A stretch of DNA of 64,000 nucleotides from Hordeum vulgare subsp. vulgare (Eukaryota > Streptophyta > Magnoliopsida > Poales > Poaceae): assembly GCF_904849725.1 (NCBI RefSeq), contig NC_058520.1, positions 400,781,993-400,845,992 on the forward strand. Direction: 5' to 3'. Both the position numbers and the translations under genes were made by a program. The notes beneath the pieces are model-generated. The model ran no database searches, had not been told where the DNA came from, and worked only from the letters and a program-made list of their open reading frames with translations. The first letter of the stretch is position 1, and the number at the start of each line of letters is the position of its first letter. Positions 47,190 to 59,603 of the stretch are shown here, in pieces.

Positions 47190-47956
47190 TGTAACATCCA
47201 AATTTTGGACTGTTAATATAATTATTAGATTCTTTGTTTGTTTGCTTGAGTGATTGAAACTTGAGTGAAATTTGAAACTTTTCAAAAACTTTTGAATGAG
47301 AGGGAATAAAATGACTTTCCCCATCTCCGATAAACTCAAATTCATCCAATTAAAAGCAATGAGAGAAGATGACATGACTTCTTCAACTATAAATAATTTG
47401 AACGGAGTTTTGCATTTGAATTCTTTCAAACATTTGCCCTTGCTTCTTTATTTTTCTTCCCCGAGAAATACCCCGAAAATAAATTCTTGCAAGCAAGAAA
47501 GAGCGGAGGAAAATGACCCTCCCAAAATCAGGGGTATTTTTGAAAAATATTTGAGTCAAGAAAAACCAAAGTTTTATTTGTAAATTATTTGCAAAAAGAA
47601 AATAAAGCCTTAGGGGATTTTCTGAAAAACATTTTTTTTAAGTTTTCATTTTGGTCGTGGAAAAATGCCCATCTTTTTGGATTTGTTTTTCTGAAAATTT
47701 TAATATATTATACCCCTATATTCCGAGGAATATTCCTGTTCCTTTTAATTGTTTTAATTCCCATTTTAATAAAAATGGAAAGTGATCTTTTATTTAGGAA
47801 GGTCACTGGGCCAATTTAGGAAACGCATCAGGCCCAATCTCACCGTCTTCTTCCTCCTCTCATCACTTGCCTTCTCTAGCCATGGCAGAAGCCTCCTCGA
47901 AGTTTCCCCTCCGGACTTCGCGAGCTCCATTGCCTTCCCGCGACTCCCACCACCCC

Positions 47957-47962
47957 TATAAG
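47957..47962 (+). promoter_or_regulatory. Possible TATA box in B's LTR
   Basis: TATAAG in CACCCCTATAAGAATTCC, upstream of a long CT/GC-rich leader. The 3' LTR has the same site near 53703. This is a weak, position-based assignment. Confidence 0.35.
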
Positions 47963-48424
47963 AATTCCCTGCCCCTCTCGTTCCGTTCCCCTAGGAAACT
48001 CATCTTCTCCCTGCCTATAGGCACCACGCCACCACCATCACTTTCCCTGCCTCGCCGAAGCTCACCAGGAGCTCTCCCGTCGCCCCTACATCACCAGACC
48101 ATGCCACCTCCACCCCCTGGCCTCCTGCGCGCCGCCACCCCTACCCCGCTGCACCACCCCACGCCCACCTCTCACACTGTCGCCCTTGCAGGCCCTCCCC
48201 ATCCCCACCGAGCTCCCTGTCGGGAACAGCATTGCCAGGAACTTCCTGCCTCTCCCCATCGCCCCCCTGTGCCCCCCTTCCCCAAGCGCCCCCCTCCTCA
48301 ACCGACCCCTCCCCACGCCGGAGCCACCCTTCCCCACCCTCGCCGGCGACCCCCCCCCCCCCTCGCCGGAGAAGCCCCTCCACGCCACCGTCCTCCCTGC
48401 CGTCGCTGCAAGCCAGGAGCGCAG

Positions 48425-50480
48425 GTAACTCCCTCTCCTTTCTTTTTTTCCTTTCTATTCCTTTCACCGTTAGATCTAGATCCCACGGTGTAGATTAGAA
48501 GGAACTTACCCCTTCGGTTTTCTAAAAAGAACCGGTCAACCTGTTAAGTTAACCGAAATATTTTACTTATATAGCGGCCATTTGCTAGTTAAGCTGTAGC
48601 AGTGAACGGTTTTCATCAAATCAGATCGTGCCACGTCATCGGTTCTCTTTTCTATTTTAACTCTGAAACAGAGAGAGTTTCAATTTTCTTTTGCTCATAA
48701 CTTTTTATATAGAGATCCAATGAGGTTGATTCCTTTTCCAGTAGATCACAATTTTTCTATGTTTCAAATTTTCAAATTTGAATTAGATTAGATTTAGTTT
48801 AAACCTTGTTTTGCTTATTGCAGGAGTTTAAAAATAGCTTTTAATTTGATTCTTTTTTATACTGATCACTAGTGATATTAGTTATCAGTGATAAAAATGT
48901 CAGAATTATTTGAGTAATTTAGCTCATTGTTTCTTGTGAAACAATTTCTGTTTCACCTCTTTTAGGATTATGGCTATTTCCTTTTCTGTAATTATTTTTA
49001 AATTATTTTCTTTTATATTTCTGAAAGATTATCTTTTGTTTCTGTTAGTTACCAGTAGGTTTGCAACAAGTTTTGATTTTTATTTTTATATGTTATCATG
49101 AAATCAATTCTAGTTCCCTAATAACTTGCAATTGGTTTATCTACTGTTTCAAATCCCGTTTGGAAATACCTTCAAAAAGTTTTGTGAAAAATACTCTATT
49201 TTATCTTAGTTAAATTTATATCTTAGTTCCCTGTTATTATTTTCTGGTAGACAAAAACTATTTAGTGTTGATGTAGTAGAAGACTCCCTAGTTTTATTTG
49301 AAGTTTCTTTCGGATTCTTATTTCACTCTCTCCTTTGTTTTGATTGCTAGAATGATTGCTAGTATGAGTGCTTATGTGAATGATATGTTTGTTATATAGA
49401 TTTCATCGGAGAGTGACGAGTAGTCTATCAAGTTATTTCTCGAGAAATTCTTCTTCGTCAACGTCGCCAGGAAAGTCATTTGGTCATGTATCACCTATGT
49501 TTTATGCATCGTAGTTCTACCATCCTATGCCCATTTGCATGCTCACTAGGTACTTGGAAATTATGGTTACATATTGTAGTATCATGTGGTAGGCACCCAA
49601 CAACCCCGTTACTATGCCTGGGACGACAAATTTTATGTTGCTATGCTTGAGTAGATGGGATTCTGGTTGAGAGTTTATCACGAGTGATGCGAGAATAATT
49701 TAACCAACACCGGTTAAGTCAAGACTTTTCAAGACCTCGTGATGCAATGCAACTCTGGGTGAAGGACGGTTGATCGGCTCCCTAGAGAAACCAGTGGATG
49801 ACCCGGGATGCTGGAGACGGCCATGACATCTTGCGAAAAGCTTCACCCAGGCTCAAAGAGACGGACGAATATTTTCAAGACCCAAGGCTTACCTGCACAG
49901 CCACAAGTCATTATGGGCTCTGGCTTGGTTGGACAACGCGGCGACTCTGGACAGGCAGTGCTAGCAGATGTAGAAGAACGGTAGGAATGGATGGGCACCG
50001 ACAGGGATTCAAAGGGACCCGTTGAAAGACCATGTTTTGATCATCCGGTCTTCAAACACCCTGAAGTGCAAGGACATACTCGGAGGCGATCAAATCTTGT
50101 GGGGAACGTCTGCAAAAGTCTGCAGAGTACTCAAAACCTAATCGATTATCCGTGTCCACGGTCATGGACAACTTGAGCCAAAGGAACTGAAGTTATCTGA
50201 AATTCTCAACACAAATAATAATATTGATGTGGGGATTATTGACAACTCGGGTACGAGAATTGGTTGGCGGAACCATCTCGTTAACAACAAACAACGTAGT
50301 ACCATTTTGCTTTTTAAGCCTCTCTTGATGTAGGAGAAAACTTGCTTTTCGCTAAAAACTTATAGCCCCACCTGCCATATATGCATATAGTATAGATGAT
50401 TACTTTTCACCCCTCTCTTATGTGACTTGCCGGCATATTCAATATGCTAACCTACACGGCCGCAACGTCTTATGTTGCAG
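48425..50480 (+). other. Possible intron within B's 5' LTR
   Basis: Donor AG/GTAACT at 48425 follows a GC-rich exon-like block, and TATGTTGCAG at 50480 is a plausible acceptor; the first kilobase between is T-rich, as plant introns are. Both sites are intact in the 3' LTR (donor 54167, acceptor 56248). Unproven without transcripts. Confidence 0.35.
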
Positions 50481-50732
50481 ATATTTTCTTCGACGAGTAA
50501 GAGTACGATTCAGGGTTACGGTCTACACTCAACTTGCCGTTGGTGTTTATTGGGACTCCACTCCCTTGAATGCTTCCGCTGAGATATTTAAGGTATATAT
50601 CAGTTTTACGCTATTTACATGTGATTGCACTTTGATATATACGTTGATGTACTGTGTGTGCCAGCATACTGATCCAGGGATGGCACAGATACACAGAGGC
50701 TTGACTCGTTTTGAGTCGGGTCGCTACAGAAA

Positions 50733-50745
50733 TGGTATCACAGCA
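50733..50745 (+). other. Primer binding site of B
   Basis: TGGTATCACAGCA, 4 bp after the LTR end, close to the initiator-Met site TGGTATCAGAGC. It fixes the plus orientation. Confidence 0.85.
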
Positions 50746-51226
50746 CATGTTGACTGTAGGACGTGACCCTAGAAACTGGAAATTTCTTAGGAAAGGATCT
50801 CTCAAAATTTCTATTTTTCAAGAACACCTTTTACTTCTCATATCTTCTGTTTTCATCAAACATTCTCTCTCACCTCAAATAGTTATACAATACCCTTACC
50901 CCTTTGACCTCATGAAGAATCAACGGAGTTCTACTTCAAAGTAAAGAGGATTTCACCATGCATTTGAAGAATTGAAGCTACACCCATTGAAGACTCTCAA
51001 GACCCGAAGAATTCAAAGACCCTGAAGCGTTCGAATATTTATATGACCATTAGAAGTCCAAACCCCTGTTATATAACCACGTTAGATACGATGATTTGTG
51101 AGCCGTCATTGGTGTGTGTTTTCCGACAGCCACAAATAAAACCTATTCTCAAAAATATTGTTTGTATTGTGTGTATGTCCCTCCCTCTCTTACCCGTCTC
51201 ATCCCCCAAAACCTCAACCCTACCAG
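50746..51226 (+). other. Leader of B
   Basis: Noncoding sequence between primer site and gag start; it contains a CT-rich stretch just before the ATG at 51227. Confidence 0.6.
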
Positions 51227-52108
51227 ATGGAGTATGAAGCTGGACTTGTAGTCTCTGGACCAATGACCCAGCTGGAGGCTGATTTATGGATTCAAAACAT
51301 GGAGAACCACTTCGGGAGCAACTTGATCTCAAGGAAGTATGAAGTGGAACACGCTCTTCAGTACTTTACACAAAGTGCTGCAATCTGGTGGAAAATGCAT
51401 CATGCCATACAAGGATTTAGTGGAGCAGAAACCTGGGATGAATTCAATAACACTCTATTAAGATCCTGACTTATTCGGAAGTGCTATGACAATCCGAAGG
51501 AGAAGACTTGTGCATGCCAGATCTGTGGAGAAATAGGAGACACCCCGGAAGAACACAAGGATGGATGCACTCATTGTGAAGAAAATCACCCAGCTGAGGA
51601 GTGCCCAAGTAGTCAGGTGACTTGTTTCCCTTGTGAAGGAACCATCCACTACCCAGCTCAGTGTCACATTTACCCCAAGGTGCAAAAAGTTGTCAAGCAG
51701 CAGAAAGATGCAGTGAAGGAAACCCTCAAGAAGAAGATTCTAGAAGAACCTGCGACGATTGAAAATATAGAAGACCCTGATGAACAAGATCTGACCAGAT
51801 TTTTCTCCAATGCATGCTACTTATGTGGAGGAGAAGGACATTATTCACAGGATTGCACGAAAAGAAGCCAAGAGTATCTGGGGAACTTCCCGACGGAAAA
51901 AGTGGAGTTTAAACCACTTGAAATAGAAGAACTCGCCAAAATAAAGGAGTCCGGACAGAAGAAAAAGTACCCTTGGCAGAGCCAAATCTCTGGAGATATA
52001 GACCTGAGTCATGTCATATGTTACAAGTGCATGGAATTTGGCCACCACAAATACATGTGCTCAGGAAGGAAGCCGGAAACCCAAGGACGCACCCCGAGAT
52101 TTTCATGA
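51227..52108 (+). pseudogene. gag: Gag of B with an array of zinc knuckles, one internal TGA
   Basis: One frame of 294 codons runs from ATG 51227 to 52108, with a single TGA at 51467-51469. The first 80 residues are gag-like (MTQLEADLWIQNMENHF, then ALQYFTQSAAIWWKM). After the TGA come cysteine motifs: CQICGEIGD...C and CTHCEENHPAEEC (imperfect), CFPCEGTIHYPAQC, CYLCGGEGHYSQDC and CYKCMEFGHHKYMC (all three perfect CX2CX4HX4C). A charged Lys/Glu linker separates the third and fourth. Gag with several knuckles suggests strong nucleic-acid binding. The TGA could be a C-to-T change of CGA. No frame shift is present, so the copy was recently functional or is read through. Starting at 51158 is possible but the CT-rich sequence there looks untranslated. 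Confidence 0.8.
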
Positions 52109-52935
52109 AGGTTATCCTAAGAGCATGAAGGGATAAGCTATGATGGATCAGAAAACGTTTTCTTAGGAGCATATGAAAACCTGAGAGTGGTGAAGAACAC
52201 GATAGATGTTTTGTTCAGCTTGCAGAACCAAAGGATTTGTACGAACTTCGTTCTTCCACAAGACAAATTCTGCAACGCTTGTGAGGATGCCCAAGTGTTA
52301 GAATACGAGATTCACTAAACCTTATACAAGGTAATGATTTCAGTGCGACATGGCTTGCCCACCATGACGACTTACTATTATCATTCTCTTGCTATTCGAA
52401 ATGGTAAATCTGAGACACTTACCCATAGTGAGAGACGACTTTCTTTGAAGCTTTTGTTTAAGCCTTAGAATGGTATGATGAAAGCCCCATGTACATGACA
52501 TTTGTTGTCACGCGTAGGAAATTTTACGGTGAGGATGAAGACAAGACCCCTCTCTCTGCAGGATAACCACAAATGGTAGACCACCATGAGAACCATCGAT
52601 ATGTTATTTAGAATTGACCACGAGACTGTCAGTTAAGAAGACCCAGTGACGGAAGAAGCTTATATCAATAGAGGAACCCTCGAATTTTATGGAAATGTTA
52701 TGAATATAACGGGAGAACATCACCAAAGGATTTAGTATGAAGACTGTGGGAAGTCAATTGCCAAAAACCCTAGAGGATCGTTAAAACATTTTGAGGGACC
52801 AGTAATCTTTATTTTAAGTGTGGTAGCATCCCACTTTGCAGGAGATTAGTTTGATAGAAGACCCCCAAACCCTAACCTTTTCTCTCTAGCCCTTTCGAAT
52901 CTCGAGGACGAGATTCATTTTAAGTGTGGTAGGTT
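52109..52935 (+). other. 3' noncoding internal region of B
   Basis: No coding sequence longer than about 60 codons. It ends TAAGTGTGGTAGGTT, a weak polypurine-like tract, immediately before the 3' LTR. The sequence CGAGGACGAGATTCATTTTA near 52902 is reminiscent of downstream regions of Gypsy pol, so this may be what remains of a deleted pol 3' end. Confidence 0.55.
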
Positions 52936-55900
52936 TGTAACATCCCAAATTTTGGAATGTTAATATAATTATTAGATTGTTTGTTTGTTAGCTTGAGTGA
53001 TTGAAACTTGAGTGAAATTTGAAACTTTTCAAAAACTTTTGAATGAGAGGGAATAAAATGACTTTCCCCATCTCCGATAAACTCAAATTCATCCAATTAA
53101 AAGCAATGAGAGAAGATGACATGACTTCTTCAACTATAAAGAATTTGAACGGAGTTTTGCATTTGAATTCTTTCAAACATTTGCCCTTGCTTCTTTATTT
53201 TTCTTCCCCGAGAAATACCCCAAAAATAAATTCTTGCAAGCAAGAAAGAGCGGAGGAAAATGACCCTCCCAAAATCAGGGGTATTTTTGAAAAATATTTG
53301 AGCCAAGAAAAACCAAAGTTTTATTCGAAAATTATTTGCAAAAAGAAAATAAAGCCTTAGGGGATTTTCTGAAAAACATTTTTTTAAGTTTTCATTTTGG
53401 TCGTGGAAAAATGCCCATCTTTTTGGATTTGTTTTTCTGTAAATATTAATATATTATACCCCTATATTCTGAGGAATATTCCTTTTCCTTTTAATTGTTT
53501 TAATTCCCGTTTTAATAAAAATGGAAAGTGATCTTTTATTTAGGCAGGTCACTTGGCCAGTTTAGGAAACGCATCAGGCCCAATCTCACCGTCTTCTTCC
53601 TCCTCTCGTCACTTGCCTTCTCTAGCCATGGAAGAAGCCTCCTTGAAGTTTCCCCTCCGGATTTCATGAGCTCCATTGCCTTCCCGCGACTCCCACCACC
53701 CCTATAAGAATGCCCTGCCCCTCCTCGTTCCGTTACCCTAGGAAACTCATCTTCTCCCTGCCTCTAGGCACCACGCCACCACCATCACTTTCCCTGCCTC
53801 GCCGAAGCTCACCAGGAGCTCTCCCGTCGCCCCTACATCACCACACCATGCCACCTCCACCCCCTGGCCTCCTGCGCGCTGCCACCCCTACCCCGCTGCA
53901 CCACCCCACGCCCACCTCTCACACCGTCGCCCCTGCAGGCCCTCCCCATCCCCACCGAGCACCCTGTTAGGAACACCATCGTGAGGAACTTCCTGCCTCT
54001 CCCCATCGCCCCCTGTGCCCCCCTTCCCCAAGCACCCCCCCCTCCTCAACCGACCCCTCCCCACGCCGGAGCCGCCCTTCCCCACTCTCGCCGGCGACCC
54101 CCCCTCGCCGGAGAAGCCCCTCCACGCCACCGTCCTCCCTGCCGTCGCTGCAAGCCAGGAGCGCAGGTAACTCCCTCTCCTTTCTTTTTTTCCTTTCTAT
54201 TCCTTTCACCGTTAGATCTAGATCCCACGGTGTAGATTAGAAGGAACTTACCCCTTCGGTTTTCTAAAAAGAACCGGTCAACCTGTTAAGTTAACCGAAA
54301 TATTTTACTTATATAGCGGCCATTTGCGAGTTAAGCTGTAGTAGTGAACGGTTTTCATCAAATCAGATTGTGCCACATCATCGGTTCTCTTTTCTATTTT
54401 AATTCTGAAACAGAGAGAGTTTCAATTTTCTTTCCCTCATAAGTTTTGATCTAGAGATCCAATGAGGTTGATTATTTTTCTAGTAGATCCCAATTTTTCT
54501 GTCATTTTTAAAAACATATAATTTTCGATGTTTGAAATTTTCTAATTTGAATTAGATCAGATTTAGTTTAAACCTTGTTTTGCTTATTCCAGGAGTTTAA
54601 AAATAGCTTTTAATTTGATTCTTTTTTATACTGATCACTAGTGATCGTAGTTATCAGTGGTAAAAATTTCAGAATTATTTGAGTATTTGAGCTCATTGTT
54701 TCTTGTGAAACAATTTTTGTTTCACCTCTTTTAGGATTATGGCTATTTCCTTTTCTATAAATTTTTTTAAATTATTTTCTTTTATATTTCAGAAATATTA
54801 TGTTTTGTTTCTGTTAGTTACCAGTAGGTTTGCAACAAGTTTTGATTTTTATTTTTATATGTTATCTTGAAATCAATTCTAGTTCCCTAATAACTTGAAA
54901 TTGGTTTCTCTACTGTTTCGAATCCCGTTTGGAAATACCTTCAAAAAGTTTTGTGAAAAATACTCTATTTTATCTTAGTTAAATTTATATATTAGTTCCC
55001 TGTTATTATTTTCTGTTAGAAAAAACTATTTAGTGTTGATGTAGGAGAAGACTCCCTAGTTTTATTTGAAGTTTCTTTCGGATTCTTATTTCACTCTCTC
55101 CTTTGTTTTGATTGCTAGAATGATTGCTAGTATGAGTGCTTATGTGAAAGATATGTTTGTTATATAGATTTCATTGGAGAGTGACGAGTAGTCTATGAAG
55201 TTATTTCTCGAGAAATTCTTCTTCGTCAACGTCGCCAGGCAAGTCACTTGATCATGTATCACCTATGTTTTATGCATCGTAGTTCTACCATCCTATGCCC
55301 ATTTGCATGCTCACTAGGTACTTGGAAATTATGGTTACATATTGTAGTATCATGTGGTAGGCACCCAACAACCCCGTTACTAGGCCCGGGACGATAAATT
55401 TTATATTGCTATGCTTGAGTAGACGGGATTCTGGTTGAGAGTTTATCACGAGTGATGCGAGAATAATTTAACCAAGACCGGTTAAGTCAAGACTTTTCAA
55501 GACCTCGTGATGCAATGCAACTCTGGGTGAAGGGCAGTTGATCGGCGCCCTGGAGAAACCAGTGGATGACCCGGGATGCTGGAGACGGCCATGACATCTT
55601 GCGGAAAGCTTCACCCAGGCTCAAAGAGACGGACGGATATTTTCAAGACCCAAGGCTTACCTGCACAGCCACAAGTCATTATGGGCTCTGGCTTGGTTGG
55701 ACAACGCGGTGACTCCGGACAGGCGGTGCTAGCAGATGTAGAAGAACGATAGGAATGGATGGGCACCGACAGGGATTCAGAGGGACCCGTTGAAAGACCA
55801 TGTTTTGATCATCCAGTCTTCAAACACCCTGAAGTGCGAGGACATACTCGGAGGCGATCAAATCTTGTGGGGAACGTGTGCAAAACTCTGCAGAGTACTC

Positions 55901-56498
55901 AAAACCTAATCGATTAGCCGTGTCCACGGTCATGGACAACTTGAGCCAAAGGAACTGAAGTTATCTGAAATTCTCAACACAAATAATAATATTGATGTGG
56001 GGATTATTGACAACTCAGGTACGAGAATTGGTTGGCGGAACCATCTCGTTAACAACAAACAACGTCGTAACATTTTGCTTTTTAAGCCTCTCTTGATGTA
56101 GGAGAAAACTTGCTTTTCGCTAAAAACTTATAGCCCCACCTGCCATATATGCATATAGTATAGATGATTACTTTTCACCCCTCTCTTATGTGACTTGCCG
56201 GCATATTCAATATGCTGACCTACACGGCTGCAACGTCTTATGTTGCAGATATTTTCTTCGACGAGTAAGAGTACGATTTAGGGTTACGGTCTACACTCAA
56301 CTTGCCGTTGGTGTTTATTGGGACTCCACTCCCTTGACTTCTTCCGCTGAGATATTTAAGGTATATATATCAGTTTTACGCTAGTTACATGCGATTGCAC
56401 TTTGATATATAGATTGATGTACTGTGTGTGCCAGCATACTGATCCAGGGATGGCACAGATACGCAGAGGCTTGACTCGTTTTGAGTCGGGTCGCTACA
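52936..56498 (+). repeat. 3' LTR of B (3563 bp)
   Basis: Nearly identical to 47190-50728, with a few indels, including extra bases near 54505-54535 absent from the 5' copy. It is followed by TACAT and the resumed A gag. Confidence 0.93.
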
Positions 56499-56503
56499 TA
56501 CAT

Positions 56504-56693
56504 AGATTAGATGCAAGTCTGGATGTGAAGATCCATCTCCTGTGAAAGGATTAGCCAGCAATTTCTCAAGCATACCCGAAGGAATTTCATAAAAGATATT
56601 TTCAGTAGATACCTCAGGTTGAGGAGCAACTCGTCGTGCTTCCGTTCATGGTGAAGATACCCCGAATAAACTCCTCAAAGTAACAGTTTCCAT
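56504..56693 (-). pseudogene. gag: A gag, N-terminal part
   Basis: From an ATG at 56693 the frame reads LRSLFGVSSP, a TGA, TEARRVAPQP, then SGMLEKLLANPFTGDG and SHPDLHLIYV up to B's insertion point. It matches A2's gag (7309-7671) residue for residue over most of its length. The TGA lies where A2 has CGA, a C-to-T change. Confidence 0.88.
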
Positions 56694-56770
56694 AGTGACA
56701 AGTGACAATAAATTTCAGCAGAGTATATAAATGTTTCCTTACCAATTTCCACTTACCAAAGGCGCTTCAT

Positions 56771-56788
56771 TCCCCGGCAACGGTGCCA
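56771..56788 (-). other. Primer binding site of A
   Basis: Minus-strand TGGCACCGTTGCCGGGGA, one change from the A2 site, 11 bp inside the LTR end. Confidence 0.9.
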
Positions 56789-56799
56789 GAAAAGAGTCT

Positions 56800-58329
56800 T
56801 GATGACCCACAAGTATAGGGGATCAATCGTAGTCCTTTCGATAAGTAAGAGTGTCGAACCCAACGAGGAGCAGAAGGCTCTGATAAACGGATTTTAGCAA
56901 GGTAATAACTGCAAGCAGTGAAAGTAGCGGTAACAAGTGATTGTGTAGCGAGGTGAAACGTAGCGAGCAAAAAGTAACAAGTAAAAGCAGTAGCAACGGT
57001 GCAGCAAGTGGCCCAATCCCTTTTGTAGCAAGGGACAAGCCTGAACAAAGTCTTATAGGAGGAAAAGCGCTCCCGAGGACACACGGGAATTTCTGTCATG
57101 CTAGTTTCATCATGTTCATATGATTCGCGTTCGTTACTTTGATAGTTTGATATGTGGGTGGACCGGCGCTTGGGTACTACCCTTACTTGGACAAGCATCC
57201 CACTTATGATTAACCTCTCTCGCAAGCATCCGCAACTACAAAACAAGAATTAAGACAAAGTCTAACCATAGCATTAAACTAGTGGATCCAAATCAGGCCC
57301 TCACGAAGCAACGCATAGACTGGGCTTTAAGCTTGTGTCACTCCAGCAACCCATCATCTACTTACTACTTCCCAATGCCTTCCTCTAGGCCCAAATATGG
57401 TGAAGTGTTATGTAGTCGACGTTCACATAACACCACTAGAGGAAAAGATAACATACAGCATATCAAAATACTGAACGAATATCAAATTCACATGACTATT
57501 ATTAACATGACTTATCCCATGTCCTCGGGAACAAAAGTAAATACTCACAAAACATAATCATAATCATGATCAGAGGTGTAATGAATAGCATCAAGGATCT
57601 GAACAAAAACTCTTCCACCAGGTAATCCAACTAGCATCAACTACAAAGAGTAATCAACACTACTAGCAACATTACAACTACCAATCGGAGTTGCGAGATG
57701 AAGATTGGTTACAAGAGATGAAATAGGGATTGGAGAGGAGATGGTGCTGATGAAGATGTTGATGAAGATGCCTCCCCTCTGACGAGAGGAGTGTTGGTGA
57801 TGACGATGGCGATGATTCCCCCCTCCGGGAGGGAAGTTTCCCCGGCAGGATCGTCCTGCCGGAGCTCTAGATTGGATCTGCTCAAGTTCCGCCTCGTGGC
57901 GGCGGCGAAACCACGAAAAAGCTCTCCATTGATTTTTTTTTCCACACCAGGATGATTCGTATAGCAAAAGAGGGGGGCTAGTGGGCCGTCAGGCAGCCCA
58001 CAAGCCTGCCCTGCGCCACCATGGGGGTGGTGGCACTGGGCAAGCTTGTGGAGCCCTCGTGGCCCCCTCCGGTAGTTCTTTCGCCCAGTATTTTTAATAT
58101 ATTCCAGAAAAATACCACGTAAATTTTCAGGGCATTTGGAGATGTGCATAATAGTGGACTAGAATTTTCTCCTTTTCCAGTCCATAATTCCAGCTCCCTG
58201 AATTCTCCCTCTTCAAATAAACCTTGCAAAATAAGAGAGAAAAGGCATAAATATGGTACCACAAGTAATATAACAGCCCAAAAAGCAATAAATATCAACA
58301 TGAAAGCATGATGCAAAATGGACGTATCA
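56800..58329 (-). repeat. 5' LTR of A (1530 bp)
   Basis: Plus-strand termini TGATGACCCACAAG and GGACGTATCA, followed by the GTGAT duplication and the rest of C's LTR. The short open frames within it have no gene signature. Confidence 0.93.
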
Positions 58330-58334
58330 GTGAT

Positions 58335-59598
58335 ATGGACCAGAGTCACATGATGTTCACTAGTGATGTCTCTCTCCCAAAAGACGATAAACAACTATGT
58401 TTGCGTAAACAAATCACAGTTGGGCAATTGATAGAATTATGATCGCACTCTCATGCTAATTATGCTACTTGATAGTTAGAGGTTCAATAGTAATGGCCAG
58501 TACGCCATGACAAGTAGACCGTTTATTCATCGGCATCCACTTACTAATCATCCACCTTGAGATATCTATCGAGAACATCTCTCCGGTATTAAGTTGCAAG
58601 CCCCACCCAACGTGTAAACTGAAAGCAACGGACAACTGCATTAACGAAATATGCGTAAGGTAAACAATCCTTGCAACCGTGGTCACAAGCACCGTTATTT
58701 TCTCCCTGGCGGCAACAAGCACATCCCCTAGTCTCATGTTTCTGTCACCCAAGCTAGACATCGAGGGGCATGAACCCACAATCATGCATAACGCTCCCTC
58801 GTGGACTTACAATCTACTACTTGGCCAAAGCAATAAATAGCAACGGAGAACATGCATGAATCACTAGGGAACATAATATAAAAGGATAATCAAATATATA
58901 ACTCATAACAATCTGAACATAATCTCATAATCCATCGGATCCCAACAAACCGAGCATAGCAATAGCAAGAGAATTACATAGATGCCTTGATCATCTAGGG
59001 AAGCTCACAAGGACTAACCATTGAAGCACAAGATTGGAGAGAAGACATCACAGAACTACTGGTCATGGACTCATAGTCGAAGGAGGACTACTCACGGCAT
59101 GTCCGGGAAGCGTCCATAGTGGTGGAGAAGCCCCGGGAGGTCAATCCTCCCTCCGGTAGGGTTTCCCTCCGGAGTGCCGGGAAGAGGTTTCCTGACGCTC
59201 CCGATCTCGGAAGCGCTGCAGCGGCAGAACGATGGAGAAATTCGCGATTCCAAAAAGTCTATGAGGGTTTCCTCTCGAGACTCTAAATATAGTCCAAAGG
59301 ACGGCACCGGAGGTGGTGGGACCCACCCAGGGCCTCTGGCCCTTCTTCGGTGATCCGGAAGCTTCTGTTTCGCCAAAAAAATTAATATATTTTTATGGAT
59401 TTTTTTGGGCTTCGGAAAATTGGGTAAAATTCCCTACAAAATAGACATCAACACACAGAAACGGGCACTGGGTGCACTGAGTTAGTAGGTTAGTCCAAAT
59501 ATGGGTAAAATGATATAAAAGTGTAGCAAAACATATAACAATGTCACCCGAAAGATCATGGAACAAGCAGAAATTATAGATGCATTTTGGAAGTATCA
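58335..59598 (-). repeat. 5' LTR of C, second part
   Basis: It continues C's LTR after A and one GTGAT copy, matching 33531-34844, and ends AAGTATCA at 59598 before CATGC. Confidence 0.92.
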
Positions 59599-59603
59599 CA
59601 TGC

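Larger units (their letters stand above)
47190..50728 (+). repeat. 5' LTR of B (3539 bp)
   Basis: Runs from TGTAACATCC to GGGTCGCTACA. It contains a Pro-codon-rich GC block (47867-48424), a possible splice donor CAG/GTAACT at 48424-48425, a T-rich stretch, and a possible acceptor TTGCAG ending at 50480. Confidence 0.93.
47190..56498 (+). mobile_element. Element B: gag-only Gypsy-type element with 3.5-kb LTRs (LARD-like)
   Basis: Perfect TACAT duplications (47185-47189 and 56499-56503) flank LTRs of 3539 and 3563 bp. The internal region is only 2207 bp and has a gag with zinc knuckles but no protease, RT or integrase. Termini are TGTAACATCC and GGGTCGCTACA. The LTRs are about 98% identical over the first 200 bp, making it the youngest datable insertion here. 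Large LTRs with a small gag-only interior fit the large retrotransposon derivative class; it needs enzymes from elsewhere. Confidence 0.92.
39007..58329 (-). mobile_element. Element A: Sabrina-like Athila Gypsy retrotransposon carrying element B
   Basis: Perfect GTGAT duplications (39002-39006 and 58330-58334) flank two 1.53-kb LTRs. Inside, on the minus strand and in order, are the primer site, gag, pol (protease, RT, RNase H, integrase), an extra ORF and the polypurine tract. Without B the element is about 10.0 kb. The LTRs differ at about 4% of the first 210 bp. The Asp primer type and gene order place it in the Athila lineage; Sabrina is my best family guess. Pol has a frameshift and a stop, so the copy is defective. 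Confidence 0.95.
33186..59598 (-). mobile_element. Element C: non-autonomous Gypsy element, itself carrying A and B
   Basis: Perfect CATGC duplications flank it (33181-33185 and 59599-59603). The 3' LTR is 33186-34844, the internal region 34845-38661, and the 5' LTR is split by element A into 38662-39006 and 58335-59598. The internal region is only 3.8 kb and has a gag-like frame but no pol, so it needed proteins from a related element. The LTRs differ at about 7% of the first 245 bp by hand count. Confidence 0.93.

Noticed and set aside
47867..48493. 208-codon Pro/Arg-rich open frame in B's 5' LTR
   Set aside because: The equivalent part of the 3' LTR has the frame shifted and broken, and the opposite strand is equally open; this is GC/CCT-rich leader sequence, not a protein.
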